A DNA stretch of 63,242 bases from an uncultured Tropicimonas sp. (GCA_947495685.1 CANLZY010000029.1:1-63242), one strand, 5' to 3'; counted from the stretch's first letter, positions 9,465 through 17,764 are shown. Numbers and translations are program-made. The notes: generated by a model not told the origin, from the sequence alone.

Positions 9465-10069
9465 CACGCGTCTCCCTTCATGACAGCATCCACGGCGGCG
9501 GCAACATCCGCTGCGTCCACCGGACGCCCCAGAGAACCGACGATCTCGGCTGCGGTGTCCTTGGCGACGGCCTCGACACTGGCAATTGCACTGTCACGGA
9601 TCTCGCCGATCCGGGTTGCAGATTCCGCAGTCTTGGCCGCAATTTCGGCATCCGCCTTGGCAGTGGCTGCATCCAGCACACCCTTGATCTCGGCGCGGGT
9701 TTCGGCAGCGATCTTCTGCGCCTGGGACCGGGCCTCGGCCAGAGCCTTCTGATAGGCCTTGTCCGCCTCGACCGCCTTGAGCTTCAGCTCTTCGGCCATG
9801 GCGATATCATTCGTGATCGTCCCGTTACGCTCGGCAAGCACCGAGGCGATGCGCGGCAGCGCGATCTTGGTCAGGACGTAGTAGATCGCGACCAGCGTCA
9901 CGATCAGCCAGAAAATCTGGTGCGGGAACGTCGAAAAGTCGAGCTGCGGCATGCCGGCGGCCTCAGCTGCATGCGCAGCGTCGGTGCCACCGTGAGCAGC
10001 GTCGTTCAGGGCGGTCATGGCGCCTTCGGCGTGTTCCGTGGATGTGGTTGCGTGGCTGTCGGCTGCCAT
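9464..10069 (-). CDS. atpF': ATP synthase F0 subunit b' (second stalk subunit)
   Basis: A 201-residue paralogue of subunit b, typical of alphaproteobacteria and photosynthetic lineages, which build the stalk as a b/b' heterodimer. An Ala/His-rich leader precedes a single membrane helix ([20 protein letters not shown]) and a long coiled coil ending in a short Ala-rich tail. The ATG at 10069 is chosen because a strong AGGAGG lies 5 bases upstream. It overlaps atpF as TGATG. Confidence 0.92.
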   Translation of the reverse strand: MAADSHATTSTEHAEGAMTALNDAAHGGTDAAHAAEAAGMPQLDFSTFPHQIFWLIVTLVAIYYVLTKIALPRIASVLAERNGTITNDIAMAEELKLKAVEADKAYQKALAEARSQAQKIAAETRAEIKGVLDAATAKADAEIAAKTAESATRIGEIRDSAIASVEAVAKDTAAEIVGSLGRPVDAADVAAAVDAVMKGDA

Positions 10070-10152
10070 GCTGTCCTCCTGGATCTGAAAGTTCACCAAG
10101 GGGGCCGAACACTCGGCCCGCCCCCCTTGGCGGCAAGGATCTCAGAAGTCTC

Positions 10153-10389
10153 TTAGACGGCGAACATCAGCAGAAGCGCGACCAGGAACGAGAAGATGCC
10201 CAGGGCTTCGGCAAACGCGATACCGATAAAGAGAGTGGCGGTCTGGCTGGCAGCAGCCGTCGGGTTGCGCAGGGCGCCCGACAGGAAGTTGCCGGCAACG
10301 TGGCCAACACCGATGGCAGCAGCGCCCGAACCGATGGCTGCGAGGCCGGCGCCGATGAATTGACCCATGCTTGCGATATCGCCTTCCAT
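10153..10389 (-). CDS. atpE: ATP synthase F0 subunit c (proteolipid ring)
   Basis: A 78-residue helical hairpin. Helix 1 carries the glycine-motif [14 protein letters not shown], the polar loop is ALRNPT, and helix 2 ([16 protein letters not shown]) carries the proton-binding carboxylate Glu61. It forms the rotating ring. A good AGGAGA-type ribosome-binding site precedes the ATG, as expected for the most abundant F0 subunit. It lies between atpB (61 bases) and atpF' (83 bases). Confidence 0.96.
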   Translation of the reverse strand: MEGDIASMGQFIGAGLAAIGSGAAAIGVGHVAGNFLSGALRNPTAAASQTATLFIGIAFAEALGIFSFLVALLLMFAV

Positions 10390-10450
10390 TTTCGTATCTC
10401 CTTGCGATTGGAAGTAAATAGTAAGTTGTGTGAGCGGGTCTGACCGCCCG

Positions 10451-11200
10451 TCAGTGCGACGGGTGCAGCGCGTCCTTGAGGTACACGCAGGTCAGGATCG
10501 TAAAGACGTAGGCCTGGATGAAGGCCACGAGAACCTCGAGCCCGTAGACTGCCGTGATGGCCAGGATCGAGACGGGGGCGATGGCGGCAACCGCGGCAAA
10601 GCCCGCGAACACCTTGATCACCGCGTGTCCTGCCATGATGTTGCCGGCAAGACGAATGGAGTGGCTGACCGGCCGCACGAAGTACGAGATCAGCTCGATG
10701 ATGGCCAGGATCGGGCGCAGCGCGAGCGGCGCGGAACTGACCCAGAAAAGCCCGAGGAACTTGGTGCCGTTGAGCACAAAGCCCAGCACGGTCACGGTCA
10801 GGAAAACCGCCAGTGCCAGAATGGCCGTCACCGCGATGTGCGAGGTGGTGGCAAACGACATGGGCAGAAGCCCGAGGAAGTTCGCCATCACGATGAACAT
10901 GAACAAGGTCATGATGTAGGGGAAAAAGCGCAGCGCGTCCTTTCCTGCCACATCCTCGACCATCTTGTAGACAAAGCCATAGGCCAATTCCGCAACCGAC
11001 TGGGCACGGCTGGGGATGATCGCGCGGCCGCGTGTGCCAACGACCAGCATCAGCACGACGGCCACAACTGCCAGCGCCATCCACAGAACGACATTTGTCG
11101 GGGTCAGGATACCTACATGGTCGCCGCCGAACAGCGGTTCGACCTTGAACTGATCCATCGGATGGATGTTGATACCGCCGCCGTGTGCTTCGTCTGCCAC
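10451..11200 (-). CDS. atpB: ATP synthase F0 subunit a
   Basis: The stator proton-channel subunit, 249 residues with five to six membrane helices. The essential Arg lies in [12 protein letters not shown] in the fourth helix, and the C-terminal helix contains [15 protein letters not shown]. It works against the c-ring Glu61. The gene is only 3 bases from atpI and is followed by atpE, the standard order. Confidence 0.96.
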   Translation of the reverse strand: MADEAHGGGINIHPMDQFKVEPLFGGDHVGILTPTNVVLWMALAVVAVVLMLVVGTRGRAIIPSRAQSVAELAYGFVYKMVEDVAGKDALRFFPYIMTLFMFIVMANFLGLLPMSFATTSHIAVTAILALAVFLTVTVLGFVLNGTKFLGLFWVSSAPLALRPILAIIELISYFVRPVSHSIRLAGNIMAGHAVIKVFAGFAAVAAIAPVSILAITAVYGLEVLVAFIQAYVFTILTCVYLKDALHPSH

Positions 11201-11203
11201 GTC

Positions 11204-11530
11204 TCAGTCCCTCTTTTCTTCGGCGGCTTTCGCCACCTGCCTCTCCTGGAAGTCTGCAGCCGTGCGCATCATCACCCGCACACCGGCCACAAAGCCCAGC
11301 AATATGAACAGCACCAGCATGAACGGCTTCGTGCCAAACATGGCATCCAGCCCCATTCCGATGCCAAGGCCGATCACGATGCCGGCCACAAGCTCGATCA
11401 CCATCTGCCAGGCCAGGTTGGCCTGAGAGTAATGGCTTTCCGCGGCGGGCGCCTCCGAACTTTCGCCCTTAACCTTGGCGATCCGCGCCTCAAGCTGCCG
11501 CAGCCGCTCTGTGTCGCTTTCATTCGCCAA
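11204..11530 (-). CDS. atpI: ATP synthase accessory protein AtpI
   Basis: A small membrane protein thought to help assemble the c-ring. It has an N-terminal charged helix (RLRQLEARIAKVKG), then two membrane helices (MVIELVAGIVIGLGIGMGL and PFMLVLFILLGFVAGVRVMM) and a charged tail. A TTG start at 11530 is preferred because GGAGGG lies 9 bases upstream and the protein then begins MANESDTERL. A GTG at 11563 would add 11 residues but has no ribosome-binding site. It is the first gene of the F0 operon. Confidence 0.85.
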   Translation of the reverse strand: MANESDTERLRQLEARIAKVKGESSEAPAAESHYSQANLAWQMVIELVAGIVIGLGIGMGLDAMFGTKPFMLVLFILLGFVAGVRVMMRTAADFQERQVAKAAEEKRD

Positions 11531-11864
11531 TTGGGGGCACCCTCCAACAGTTGAAGCGGACACTAGGCGGTCGGGGGGTTCTGAGTCAATCCGCTATGCT
11601 GCGGGCGCAAAATCTCGCAAGGCATTGAAGTTACGTAAATATATTTGTCATCGCCAGATTCACACTCTGGCATCCAGGCGGGCGGCACCGGAATTCAAAT
11701 TCAACCAAAAGGTTGATTGTTCATCGCTCGCGCCCCGTAGGCCCCCCCGAACTGCGGTTTCGGCGGCAACGGACGCCCCCTTTTGGCAGGTCCACCGGCT
11801 CTGCCCCCAACGTGCGGTTACGGCCCATCTTTCCCCTGGTGATCCGAACGCGTAGGATCACCCC
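11531..11864. other. Divergent intergenic region between the F0 operon and the arsR-like gene
   Basis: About 330 bases with no supported gene. It must hold the F0 operon promoter and the promoter of the ArsR-family gene. Two dyads are visible: TTACGTAA at 11631-11638 and TCAACCAAAAGGTTGA at 11701-11716, the latter a candidate operator for the ArsR protein encoded 150 bases downstream. Confidence 0.5.
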
Positions 11865-12197
11865 ATGCAGCAAACCCTCGACACGATCTTTGCGGCCCTG
11901 TCCGATCCGACCCGCAGACAGATCCTGTCCATGCTGCTGGAAGACGACATGGCCGTCACCGATGTTGCGGAGCCGTTCGAGATGTCGCTGGCGGCAATTT
12001 CCAAGCACCTTGCAATTCTCACGCGGGCCGGGCTGATCAGCCAGGAAAAGCGCGGTCGGGTGAAATGGTGCAAGCTGGAGCCCGATGCCCTGCGGGATGC
12101 CTCGGTCTGGATGCAGAGCTTCGGACAGCTCGAGGCGATCAATCTCGATGCCTTTGAAAGGTTCCTGGTGACGGAACTGGAGGATCGCGACGCCTGA
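11865..12197 (+). CDS. ArsR-family winged-helix repressor
   Basis: A 110-residue DNA-binding protein with the compact ArsR fold: FAALSDPTRRQILSMLLE at the start and the recognition helix region MSLAAISKHLAILTRAGLI. No CxC metal site of the ArsR/SmtB type is present. It belongs to the non-metal subgroup that is normally co-transcribed with an SRPBCC (AHSA1) domain gene. Here no such partner follows, and the next gene is a convergent, broken ClbS/DfsB homologue. The regulated gene is therefore unknown. Confidence 0.88.
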   Translation: MQQTLDTIFAALSDPTRRQILSMLLEDDMAVTDVAEPFEMSLAAISKHLAILTRAGLISQEKRGRVKWCKLEPDALRDASVWMQSFGQLEAINLDAFERFLVTELEDRDA

Positions 12198-12201
12198 CAG
12201 G

Positions 12202-12712
12202 TCACTTGGCCTTCATGGCCTTTAGCTGTGCTCGAACGGCTTTGGCCGCACTGCGATAGTGGGATGCGCCAGAGGCCTCCGCCCAACGCCCCGTCGTCCA
12301 GGCGTTGTTCGCGCCCTTCATCGGAGCGCCGTACAAAGCGTCATTTGACCTGTCGCCGATGAACGCCATCAGCCGGAGGTGGCGGTCGTTCAACATCGCA
12401 CATGCTTCGCTCCAGCCCAGATCCACCTGATCCGCCCGGACCTTTGCATTGTATGTCTTGAGTTGGTTCCACTTTTAGCCGGGGGCCGGAAAGTGAGCCT
12501 GCTTGCCAGCCTCTCCATCACAGGACCAGCCCAGGAACAGGTCGATCCAATGCGCCCGATGGCCGATGGCCGATGATATCCTTGATCGAGATATCGTCCG
12601 GCCCTTTGCGCGTCGCAAGATCGTCCGGAACAGTGTCCAGGACGTTCAACAGCCGGGCGAACTCGGCCTCGCAAACCTCGACCAGTTGATTCTTGTGGGG
12701 CGCTGCGGGCAT
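12202..12712 (-). pseudogene. Broken ClbS/DfsB-family four-helix protein gene
   Basis: The N-terminal part (from ATG 12712, AGGAGG 7 bases upstream) reads MPAAPHKNQLVEVCEAEF through ISIKDIIGHR, the ClbS/DfsB (DUF1706) pattern. A 7-bp tandem duplication (GATGGCC at 12558-12564 and 12565-12571) shifts the frame. Removing one copy restores AHWIDLFLGW and joins the downstream frame, which runs to 12202 and ends RAQLKAMKAK. A second lesion, TAA at 12477-12475, replaces the expected Tyr in PGYKWNQL. Family members include the colibactin self-resistance hydrolase ClbS; most have no known role. Confidence 0.85.
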
Positions 12713-13094
12713 GGCACGTCCTCCTGACACGCCCATAACGCGACAGGAATGACACCGCCTTGATCCGGATCAGCCCCGGGCCGGGCCCGCCAACGCCCGA
12801 CCTGTCGGCAGAACTGCCTCCCGACCTGTCGGCAGAACTGCCTGACGTCCGGGAATTCGGAAGCGTGACCTTCGCGATTCAGAGCCTCGGTTTGACGGCC
12901 TCCCAACCTCCTCGATCTTCACTCGACAGACCCGCGAGCCATCGGGCAAGCTGGTCTTGCCATGATGGGTCGCGTGGCCGGTCTCCTTTCGGCGGAACGG
13001 CCCCGTGGCCCTTGTGGCGGAGCAGAAATACCTTTCCGCAGCAACGGAACCTGCAGATCGGACACTCATTGCCCCGCCCATGTGGCCTGTTCGC
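12713..13094. other. Gene-poor stretch with a 24-bp tandem repeat and a possible gene remnant
   Basis: No complete gene is supported. Two exact 24-bp copies lie at 12796-12819 and 12820-12843. On the minus strand a frame without a start codon (about 12890-13085) encodes a Cys-rich start (NECPICRFRCCGKVF) and ends GGWEAVKPRL, which looks protein-like and may be the remains of a small zinc-ribbon gene. Confidence 0.4.
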
Positions 13095-14159
13095 TCAGCC
13101 GAAGACGAACATGTCAGCGGTCACATCGGCTGCGTCGAAGTCCACAAGCGTGATGGAGACATTCCCGAAGGACACTTCGCTGAACTCATCGACAACGTCC
13201 AGGATTTCCCAATAGACATGATCAAGGTCTTGGTCGCTGGTGAGGGCCCGCACCGAGAGATCACCGAATTTCTTGGCCCCCTTGGTGATTTGAATGACGT
13301 CTTCGGCCGGATCGAACCCGTAGATGACATCGTTGCCATCGCCCTTCTTGAACTTGAACACGTCCTTGGTCGCCTCACCGTCCGCCTCGTAATAGGACAA
13401 TTGTTCAATGAGTTCGAGCCGGTGTTCCTCGGACCATGGGTCCTGCAGCTCTTTCTGCAAAGTGAAGTAATAAGAGTCTATGTTGTCGCCCGACAGGATA
13501 TCATCGCCTGCGCCGCCAATGATCGTATCAGATCCAAATCCACCATAGATCTCGTCATTGCCGCGCCCCCCATCGAGCTTGTCGTTACCGTCCCATCCAT
13601 AGATGTAGTCACGACCGTTTCCGCCATAGGCCTTGTCCTTGCCTTCGCCGCACGACAGGTGGTCGTTGCCGGTTCCACCATTCAGAATATCGTTTCCCTT
13701 GTTTCCGTAGAGCCTGTCATCCCCATCATAGCCCCAGGCCTTGTCATTGCCTTTCCCGAGGTAGATCTCATCTTCGGCGTTGTTGCCATAGAACTTGTCA
13801 TCCCCCTGCAGGCCACGAAAAAGGGCATCATTGCGCTGGCTTGACAACAGCCCGGCCCAGAAACCGCCGGCCGAGGCATTCATTCCGGTCACCTGCATGA
13901 CCGCCGTTCCCTCCCAACTGACAGAGTAGCCAGTGACGGTGCCGGCGACAGTCCCCAGATCTCCATAAGAGAAATTGCCGGACAGGGTCATTTCCGTCTC
14001 GTCGTAGTCACCAAGCGCCGTGATCATCGACTTGCTCGCCGTCAAGGGCGCGGCCACGTTCCAAAGCGCCTGGGCGTACGACGGGGTGCCGAAATTGCCA
14101 CCCCAGTCGAAATAGTTTTCCTCGAAATAGAGAGTCGAGAGCATTTTGATGATGGCCAT
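13095..14159 (-). CDS. RTX (hemolysin-type) calcium-binding repeat protein
   Basis: A 354-residue secreted-type protein. Residues about 117-225 contain roughly ten nonapeptide RTX repeats of the GGxGxDxLxG kind (GGTGNDHLS, GGRGNDEIY, GGAGDDILSG), which fold into a calcium-filled parallel beta roll. The N-terminal 115 residues and C-terminal 125 residues match no domain that I recognise. No N-terminal signal peptide is present, as expected for type I secretion, where the signal is C-terminal; the end MFVFG fits such signals loosely. No type I ABC exporter gene lies nearby. Its role (adhesin, enzyme or toxin) is unknown. Confidence 0.88.
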   Translation of the reverse strand: MAIIKMLSTLYFEENYFDWGGNFGTPSYAQALWNVAAPLTASKSMITALGDYDETEMTLSGNFSYGDLGTVAGTVTGYSVSWEGTAVMQVTGMNASAGGFWAGLLSSQRNDALFRGLQGDDKFYGNNAEDEIYLGKGNDKAWGYDGDDRLYGNKGNDILNGGTGNDHLSCGEGKDKAYGGNGRDYIYGWDGNDKLDGGRGNDEIYGGFGSDTIIGGAGDDILSGDNIDSYYFTLQKELQDPWSEEHRLELIEQLSYYEADGEATKDVFKFKKGDGNDVIYGFDPAEDVIQITKGAKKFGDLSVRALTSDQDLDHVYWEILDVVDEFSEVSFGNVSITLVDFDAADVTADMFVFG

Positions 14160-14314
14160 GATATCGCGTCCTTAAGTCCAATCGGAGTCAGTGGAGGGCA
14201 GGTTTCACCTCAGTTTCAGAGAAAGGAAAACCTCCAACCCTGTCGATCAGGCCAAACGGCACCGAGACAATTTATCGCTCAAAACGGCCGCCCCAGGGCG
14301 TCGGATGTTTGGGA

Positions 14315-15211
14315 CTATTCGTGCTTCAGAAGCATCAGCAAAGCCGCCGCGGTCAGCACCACCCCTATCAGGACCAGCGGCTGGGGAACGGGCCGCCCTA
14401 GCAGGATTTCCCAGCAAATGACCCAGCTGGGCACAAGGTAGGTATAGGCCATGACCTTGGCTGCCGGCAGCCTGAGCGCCGCGTATTGCACCAGCACAAA
14501 GGTAACCGCCGAGGCGGGGACCGACAGGTATAATATGGCTATCCAGACAATTCGCGGCAATTCTGCCCAATTCGTCCCGGCAATATCCGACCAACCGTAG
14601 AGGAACAGCAATACCGCTCCCGCAACCAATGTCCCGAAGGTAAAGACAACCGGCGCTTCGCCTCTGTTCAAGCGCGGCACCATCGGGGCGTAAATTGCAT
14701 GGGCGATGCATCCGACGAAAAAGACCTTTTCGCCCCGCCCGATTTCAAAAACCCGAAACGCCTGCCAATCCGCCCGAAAGATCACCCACAAGGCACCAAC
14801 CGCGCCAATCGCAAGGGCCAGCACCATGCGCAGGGTCAGGATCTGGCGCAACAACAGATAGGCGAAGCCTGCCGCCATCAGTGGCGTCAGTGTGAAGACC
14901 GCCGCCGCAGACACCGGTGGAGCGGTCTTCAACCCTTCGAACATCGCGACGAAATAGAACGAGAACAATCCGCCCAGCACGAGGTAACGCCACGGCGCAT
15001 CAAAGGCGGCGCGTGGGATACCGGTCGTTGCCGCCGCGACACTGCCGACCACACAAGCCGCGATCAGGAACCGCACGGCGTTCAGCGCCGCCGGCGAGAC
15101 CTCGTTCGCTGCCAGCGCCCCGAGCGAAAACGACCCGGCCACCAGCAGCGAGAACAGCAGCATCGCGAGGTGTCCACGCCCAGATTGACCCGGCACTTTC
15201 GTCCGGCTCAC
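14315..15211 (-). CDS. EamA/DMT-family inner-membrane transporter
   Basis: A 298-residue protein with about ten membrane helices in two EamA repeats, typical of drug/metabolite exporters (first helix MLLFSLLVAGSFSLGALAA, second repeat beginning near KVFFVGCIAHAIY). The start is a GTG at 15211 whose first bases overlap the stop of the upstream LysR gene as GTGA. This gives the usual family length and implies translational coupling. The pairing suggests that the LysR protein controls export of the compound this protein carries. Confidence 0.88.
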   Translation of the reverse strand: MSRTKVPGQSGRGHLAMLLFSLLVAGSFSLGALAANEVSPAALNAVRFLIAACVVGSVAAATTGIPRAAFDAPWRYLVLGGLFSFYFVAMFEGLKTAPPVSAAAVFTLTPLMAAGFAYLLLRQILTLRMVLALAIGAVGALWVIFRADWQAFRVFEIGRGEKVFFVGCIAHAIYAPMVPRLNRGEAPVVFTFGTLVAGAVLLFLYGWSDIAGTNWAELPRIVWIAILYLSVPASAVTFVLVQYAALRLPAAKVMAYTYLVPSWVICWEILLGRPVPQPLVLIGVVLTAAALLMLLKHE

Positions 15212-16092
15212 TCCCGGGTCCAGGTCTGTGCCTTCTCTTTCAGGAAATTCACCAGGGTCTGTACCTTCGCGGTTCGGTGCAGATCGACGTGGGTCACCAG
15301 CCACAGGATGCTCGACCAATCCTCGCGCGTCGGGAGCATTTCGATCAGGTTCTGGTCAAGCCTTGCATCCCGAACCGGCAGGAATCCGATCCCCGCGCCA
15401 GCAAAGACGCCATCGTTGACGCTTCGGTGTTGAGAGGCCCGAAACACGATCTGATCGGCGGGGATGGTCTCGGTCATCCAGCGAAAGAACGGCGCGCGGC
15501 TGGTCTGATCGTCCGTCATCACGAACCGGTGCCCGTCCCACTTGCCCTCCTCCAGAAGTCCGTGCCGGTCGACATACGACCTGGACGCATAGAGAGCCAT
15601 GTATTCGGTGGTAAACATCTGCACGACGTTGTCCGGCTGGTCAGGCTTGGTGCCCGCCCGGATCGCGACGTGCGCTTCACCGTATTCGAGCTTGAACAGA
15701 CGTTGGTCGGTCATGAACCGCACCCGGATGTCCGGGTGCTCTTCCATGAACTCGACCAGGATCGGCGTCAACCGGGGCGACAGGACCGGCAGCGACGTGA
15801 GGATCAGTTCGCCGGTCACATCCGATCCACGCCCCTTGATCCGCCCGACAAGCTGGGTGAACTGGTCATCGGTGGCGGCCGCGACCTGCAACAGGTCCAT
15901 ACCGGCCTCGGTCGGTGTGTACCCCCGCGCGTGTCGCTGGAACAACTTTGTGCCCAGACGTGCTTCCAGTGCATCGACGTGACGGATGACCGTGGCGTGG
16001 TGAACGCCCAACGCCTCGGCGGCCCCGGACACAGTGCCCATCTTTGCAACGTGAAAGGACGTTCGTATCTCGTCCCAAGTATCTACTGTCAT
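15208..16092 (-). CDS. LysR-family transcriptional regulator
   Basis: A 294-residue regulator. The N-terminal helix-turn-helix (VSGAAEALGVHHATVIRHVDALEARLG) is followed by a LysR substrate-binding domain. The ATG at 16092 (MTVDTWDEIRTSF) is chosen because it places the HTH at the standard distance from the N-terminus; a further upstream in-frame ATG adds 12 residues. Its last codon overlaps the EamA exporter gene. A T-N11-A dyad, the classic LysR box, lies in the divergent intergenic region, so autoregulation and control of the small exported protein upstream are both plausible. Confidence 0.9.
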   Translation of the reverse strand: MTVDTWDEIRTSFHVAKMGTVSGAAEALGVHHATVIRHVDALEARLGTKLFQRHARGYTPTEAGMDLLQVAAATDDQFTQLVGRIKGRGSDVTGELILTSLPVLSPRLTPILVEFMEEHPDIRVRFMTDQRLFKLEYGEAHVAIRAGTKPDQPDNVVQMFTTEYMALYASRSYVDRHGLLEEGKWDGHRFVMTDDQTSRAPFFRWMTETIPADQIVFRASQHRSVNDGVFAGAGIGFLPVRDARLDQNLIEMLPTREDWSSILWLVTHVDLHRTAKVQTLVNFLKEKAQTWTRE

Positions 16093-16143
16093 GAACTTGA
16101 ACCTGCTTCGCGCATTCGTGATGTGCATTATTGAACAGATATC

Positions 16144-16156
16144 TTCGAATTTCGAA
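16144..16156. promoter_or_regulatory. Candidate LysR-box dyad
   Basis: TTCGAATTTCGAA is a 13-bp palindrome that fits the T-N11-A rule for LysR-type binding sites. It lies 52 bases before the LysR start and about 107 bases before the divergent small exported protein. Confidence 0.5.
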
Positions 16157-16262
16157 AGGTTTATTTCTCTCGACCCGTCCCCAGATCGTTCTCAGTGAAC
16201 GGCGGGCGTTGCGTCGTTGTCCTCCCGACGGCGCAGCGCCCCTCAACTCAAAGGAACGACAC

Positions 16263-16514
16263 ATGACACGAACCGCACTTCTTGCCGGGCTGGTCGCAGT
16301 CGTTGCGACCTCGGCTTTCGCCAGTTCTACCCAACTCGCCCGGACGGCGGGTGTGGAACCGGGCCTCTATTCGACCAGTCAACTGGTACAGCTGGTGGCA
16401 CTGCAGAAAGATGGCAACAATCGGTCCGCGATTTCCATTATTCTCGACAACCCGCAGGGCGAGCCGCTGGTATCCCGCCTGTCCACATCATCGGTCGGGC
16501 CAGACCGGAATTAG
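16263..16514 (+). CDS. Small exported protein of unknown function
   Basis: An 83-residue protein with a clear signal peptide (MTRTALLAGLVAVVATSAFA, cleavage after Ala20), leaving a mature part of about 63 residues containing GVEPGLYSTSQLVQLVALQK. AAAGGAACG precedes the ATG. No family is recognised. The pattern resembles short periplasmic proteins common in Roseobacter genomes. It is divergent from the LysR gene and is followed by a strong GC hairpin, so it is probably a one-gene transcript under LysR influence. Confidence 0.7.
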   Translation: MTRTALLAGLVAVVATSAFASSTQLARTAGVEPGLYSTSQLVQLVALQKDGNNRSAISIILDNPQGEPLVSRLSTSSVGPDRN

Positions 16515-16544
16515 GCCCGAAGGGGCTCGTATCCATTCGGATCA

Positions 16545-16572
16545 GGGGCGCACGGGGAAACCCGTGCGCCCC
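16545..16572 (+). terminator. Hairpin terminator after the small exported protein
   Basis: A perfect 12-bp stem (16545-16556 with 16561-16572) closes a GAAA tetraloop. No T-run follows, so termination may be partial or the hairpin may mainly stabilise the 3' end. Confidence 0.6.
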
Positions 16573-16690
16573 GTGTCGGTCTGCGACTGGGTCTCGGCCC
16601 CCAAGAAAGAAATTTGAAGAACGCGCGACGGAGACCCGCCCCAAATGCGTATGACACACATAGCAAATGGGAACCCTGAGGACATAACCG

Positions 16691-17584
16691 ATGAAACGCT
16701 TCCTTATCTCTGTCGCATCCGTCGCCTTGATCGCACTGCCTGTCGCAGCCCAGCAATCGAGTTCGGACGATTTCGTGCCCGGCGTGAGCTTCCTGATGAA
16801 CTGGGATCTTGACGACGACGGCAAGGTCACCTTGGACGAACTGGGCGAGCGGCGCGCCGACCTCTTCGCCGCCTTTGACGAAAACGAAGACGGCAACATG
16901 AGCCTTGGGGAGTTCAAGGCACTGGACGACGCCCGCGTTGACTCGATGCAACGCCCCGCGGATCGTGGCAATGGCAACAACCGCGCCGAACAGGTTCTGG
17001 AACACTCCGCGATCGACACCAACAGCGATGGCATCGTGACCGAAATGGAGTTCGTCGGCGCCGCCGCCGCGTGGATGAAGGTCATGGATTCAGACGCCGA
17101 TGGCGTTCTTTCCAAAACGGATTTCGGGCCGGGCGCACGGCAACAGGGTGCCGGACAGGCCCGCCAAGGCATGGGTCAGGGTCAGGGTCAAGGCAGAGGG
17201 CAAGGGCAAGGCAAGGGACACGGCCAACGTCAGGGCATGGGGCAGGGTCAAGGTCAGGACACCACTCAAGGCCAACCACAGGGTCAGCGCCAGGGTATGG
17301 GGAAGGGCCAGGGCCAGGGCCAGGGCCAAGCAACCACCCAAGGACAGGGGCAAGGTCAAGGCAAGGGCCAAGGTCAGGGACAAGGCCGAGGTCAGGGCAA
17401 GGGACACGGCCAGAGCATGAACCGGTCGTCGGCGGCACCGGCCCCCTTCCAGGCATTCCCGACGGACGATGGCGCACTTTGGATCGTCGACTCCACGACC
17501 GGCGACATCCTTCTGTGCCGCGCCACGATGGACAGCAGCGCTCCGGCTGGCTTCGCTCCCATTTGCGTAGAAGCCAATCGGTAG
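16691..17584 (+). CDS. Exported EF-hand protein with a glycine-glutamine repeat tail
   Basis: A 297-residue protein. A signal peptide (MKRFLISVASVALIALPVAA) is followed by four EF-hand loops at about 39-50 (DLDDDGKVTLDE), 63-74 (DENEDGNMSLGE), 109-120 (DTNSDGIVTEME) and 133-144 (DSDADGVLSKTD). It should therefore bind calcium in the periplasm or outside the cell. Residues about 158-241 are an extreme low-complexity tract of GQ, GKG and GRG units with GKGHGQ and QGMG sub-repeats. The final 55 residues form a small, normal-composition domain with two cysteines. The repeat is encoded by varied codons, so it is protein-level selection and not simple slippage. Function unknown. Confidence 0.85.
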   Translation: MKRFLISVASVALIALPVAAQQSSSDDFVPGVSFLMNWDLDDDGKVTLDELGERRADLFAAFDENEDGNMSLGEFKALDDARVDSMQRPADRGNGNNRAEQVLEHSAIDTNSDGIVTEMEFVGAAAAWMKVMDSDADGVLSKTDFGPGARQQGAGQARQGMGQGQGQGRGQGQGKGHGQRQGMGQGQGQDTTQGQPQGQRQGMGKGQGQGQGQATTQGQGQGQGKGQGQGQGRGQGKGHGQSMNRSSAAPAPFQAFPTDDGALWIVDSTTGDILLCRATMDSSAPAGFAPICVEANR

Positions 17585-17608
17585 GCAGACCGGAGAAATC
17601 CAGTCTGG

Positions 17609-17638
17609 GGCGCGCAGGGCAACCTGCGCGCCATTTTT
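17609..17638 (+). terminator. Rho-independent terminator of the EF-hand gene
   Basis: A 10-bp stem (17609-17618 with 17623-17632) with a GCAA tetraloop, followed by ATTTTT. Confidence 0.85.
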
Positions 17639-17764
17639 GATTGTTGATGATCCGACATCTTACAAAAACGCACAATCAATCGTAGATTTCTCAATGTTGT
17701 GTGCAAATTCGATCAGGTCCATCTGGTTAAACAAGGGAAACAATTTCAGATCGGACCACAGCAC

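Noticed and set aside
13005-13844. A 279-residue plus-strand frame opposite the RTX gene
   Set aside because: Its Val/Ile-rich repeats are the reverse complement of the RTX glycine-aspartate repeats, so it is not an independent gene.
17161-17410. Dense short repeats that could suggest a CRISPR or satellite array
   Set aside because: They are in-frame GQ/GKG codons of an exported protein, of irregular length and without spacers. No CRISPR array or cas gene was seen anywhere in the window.
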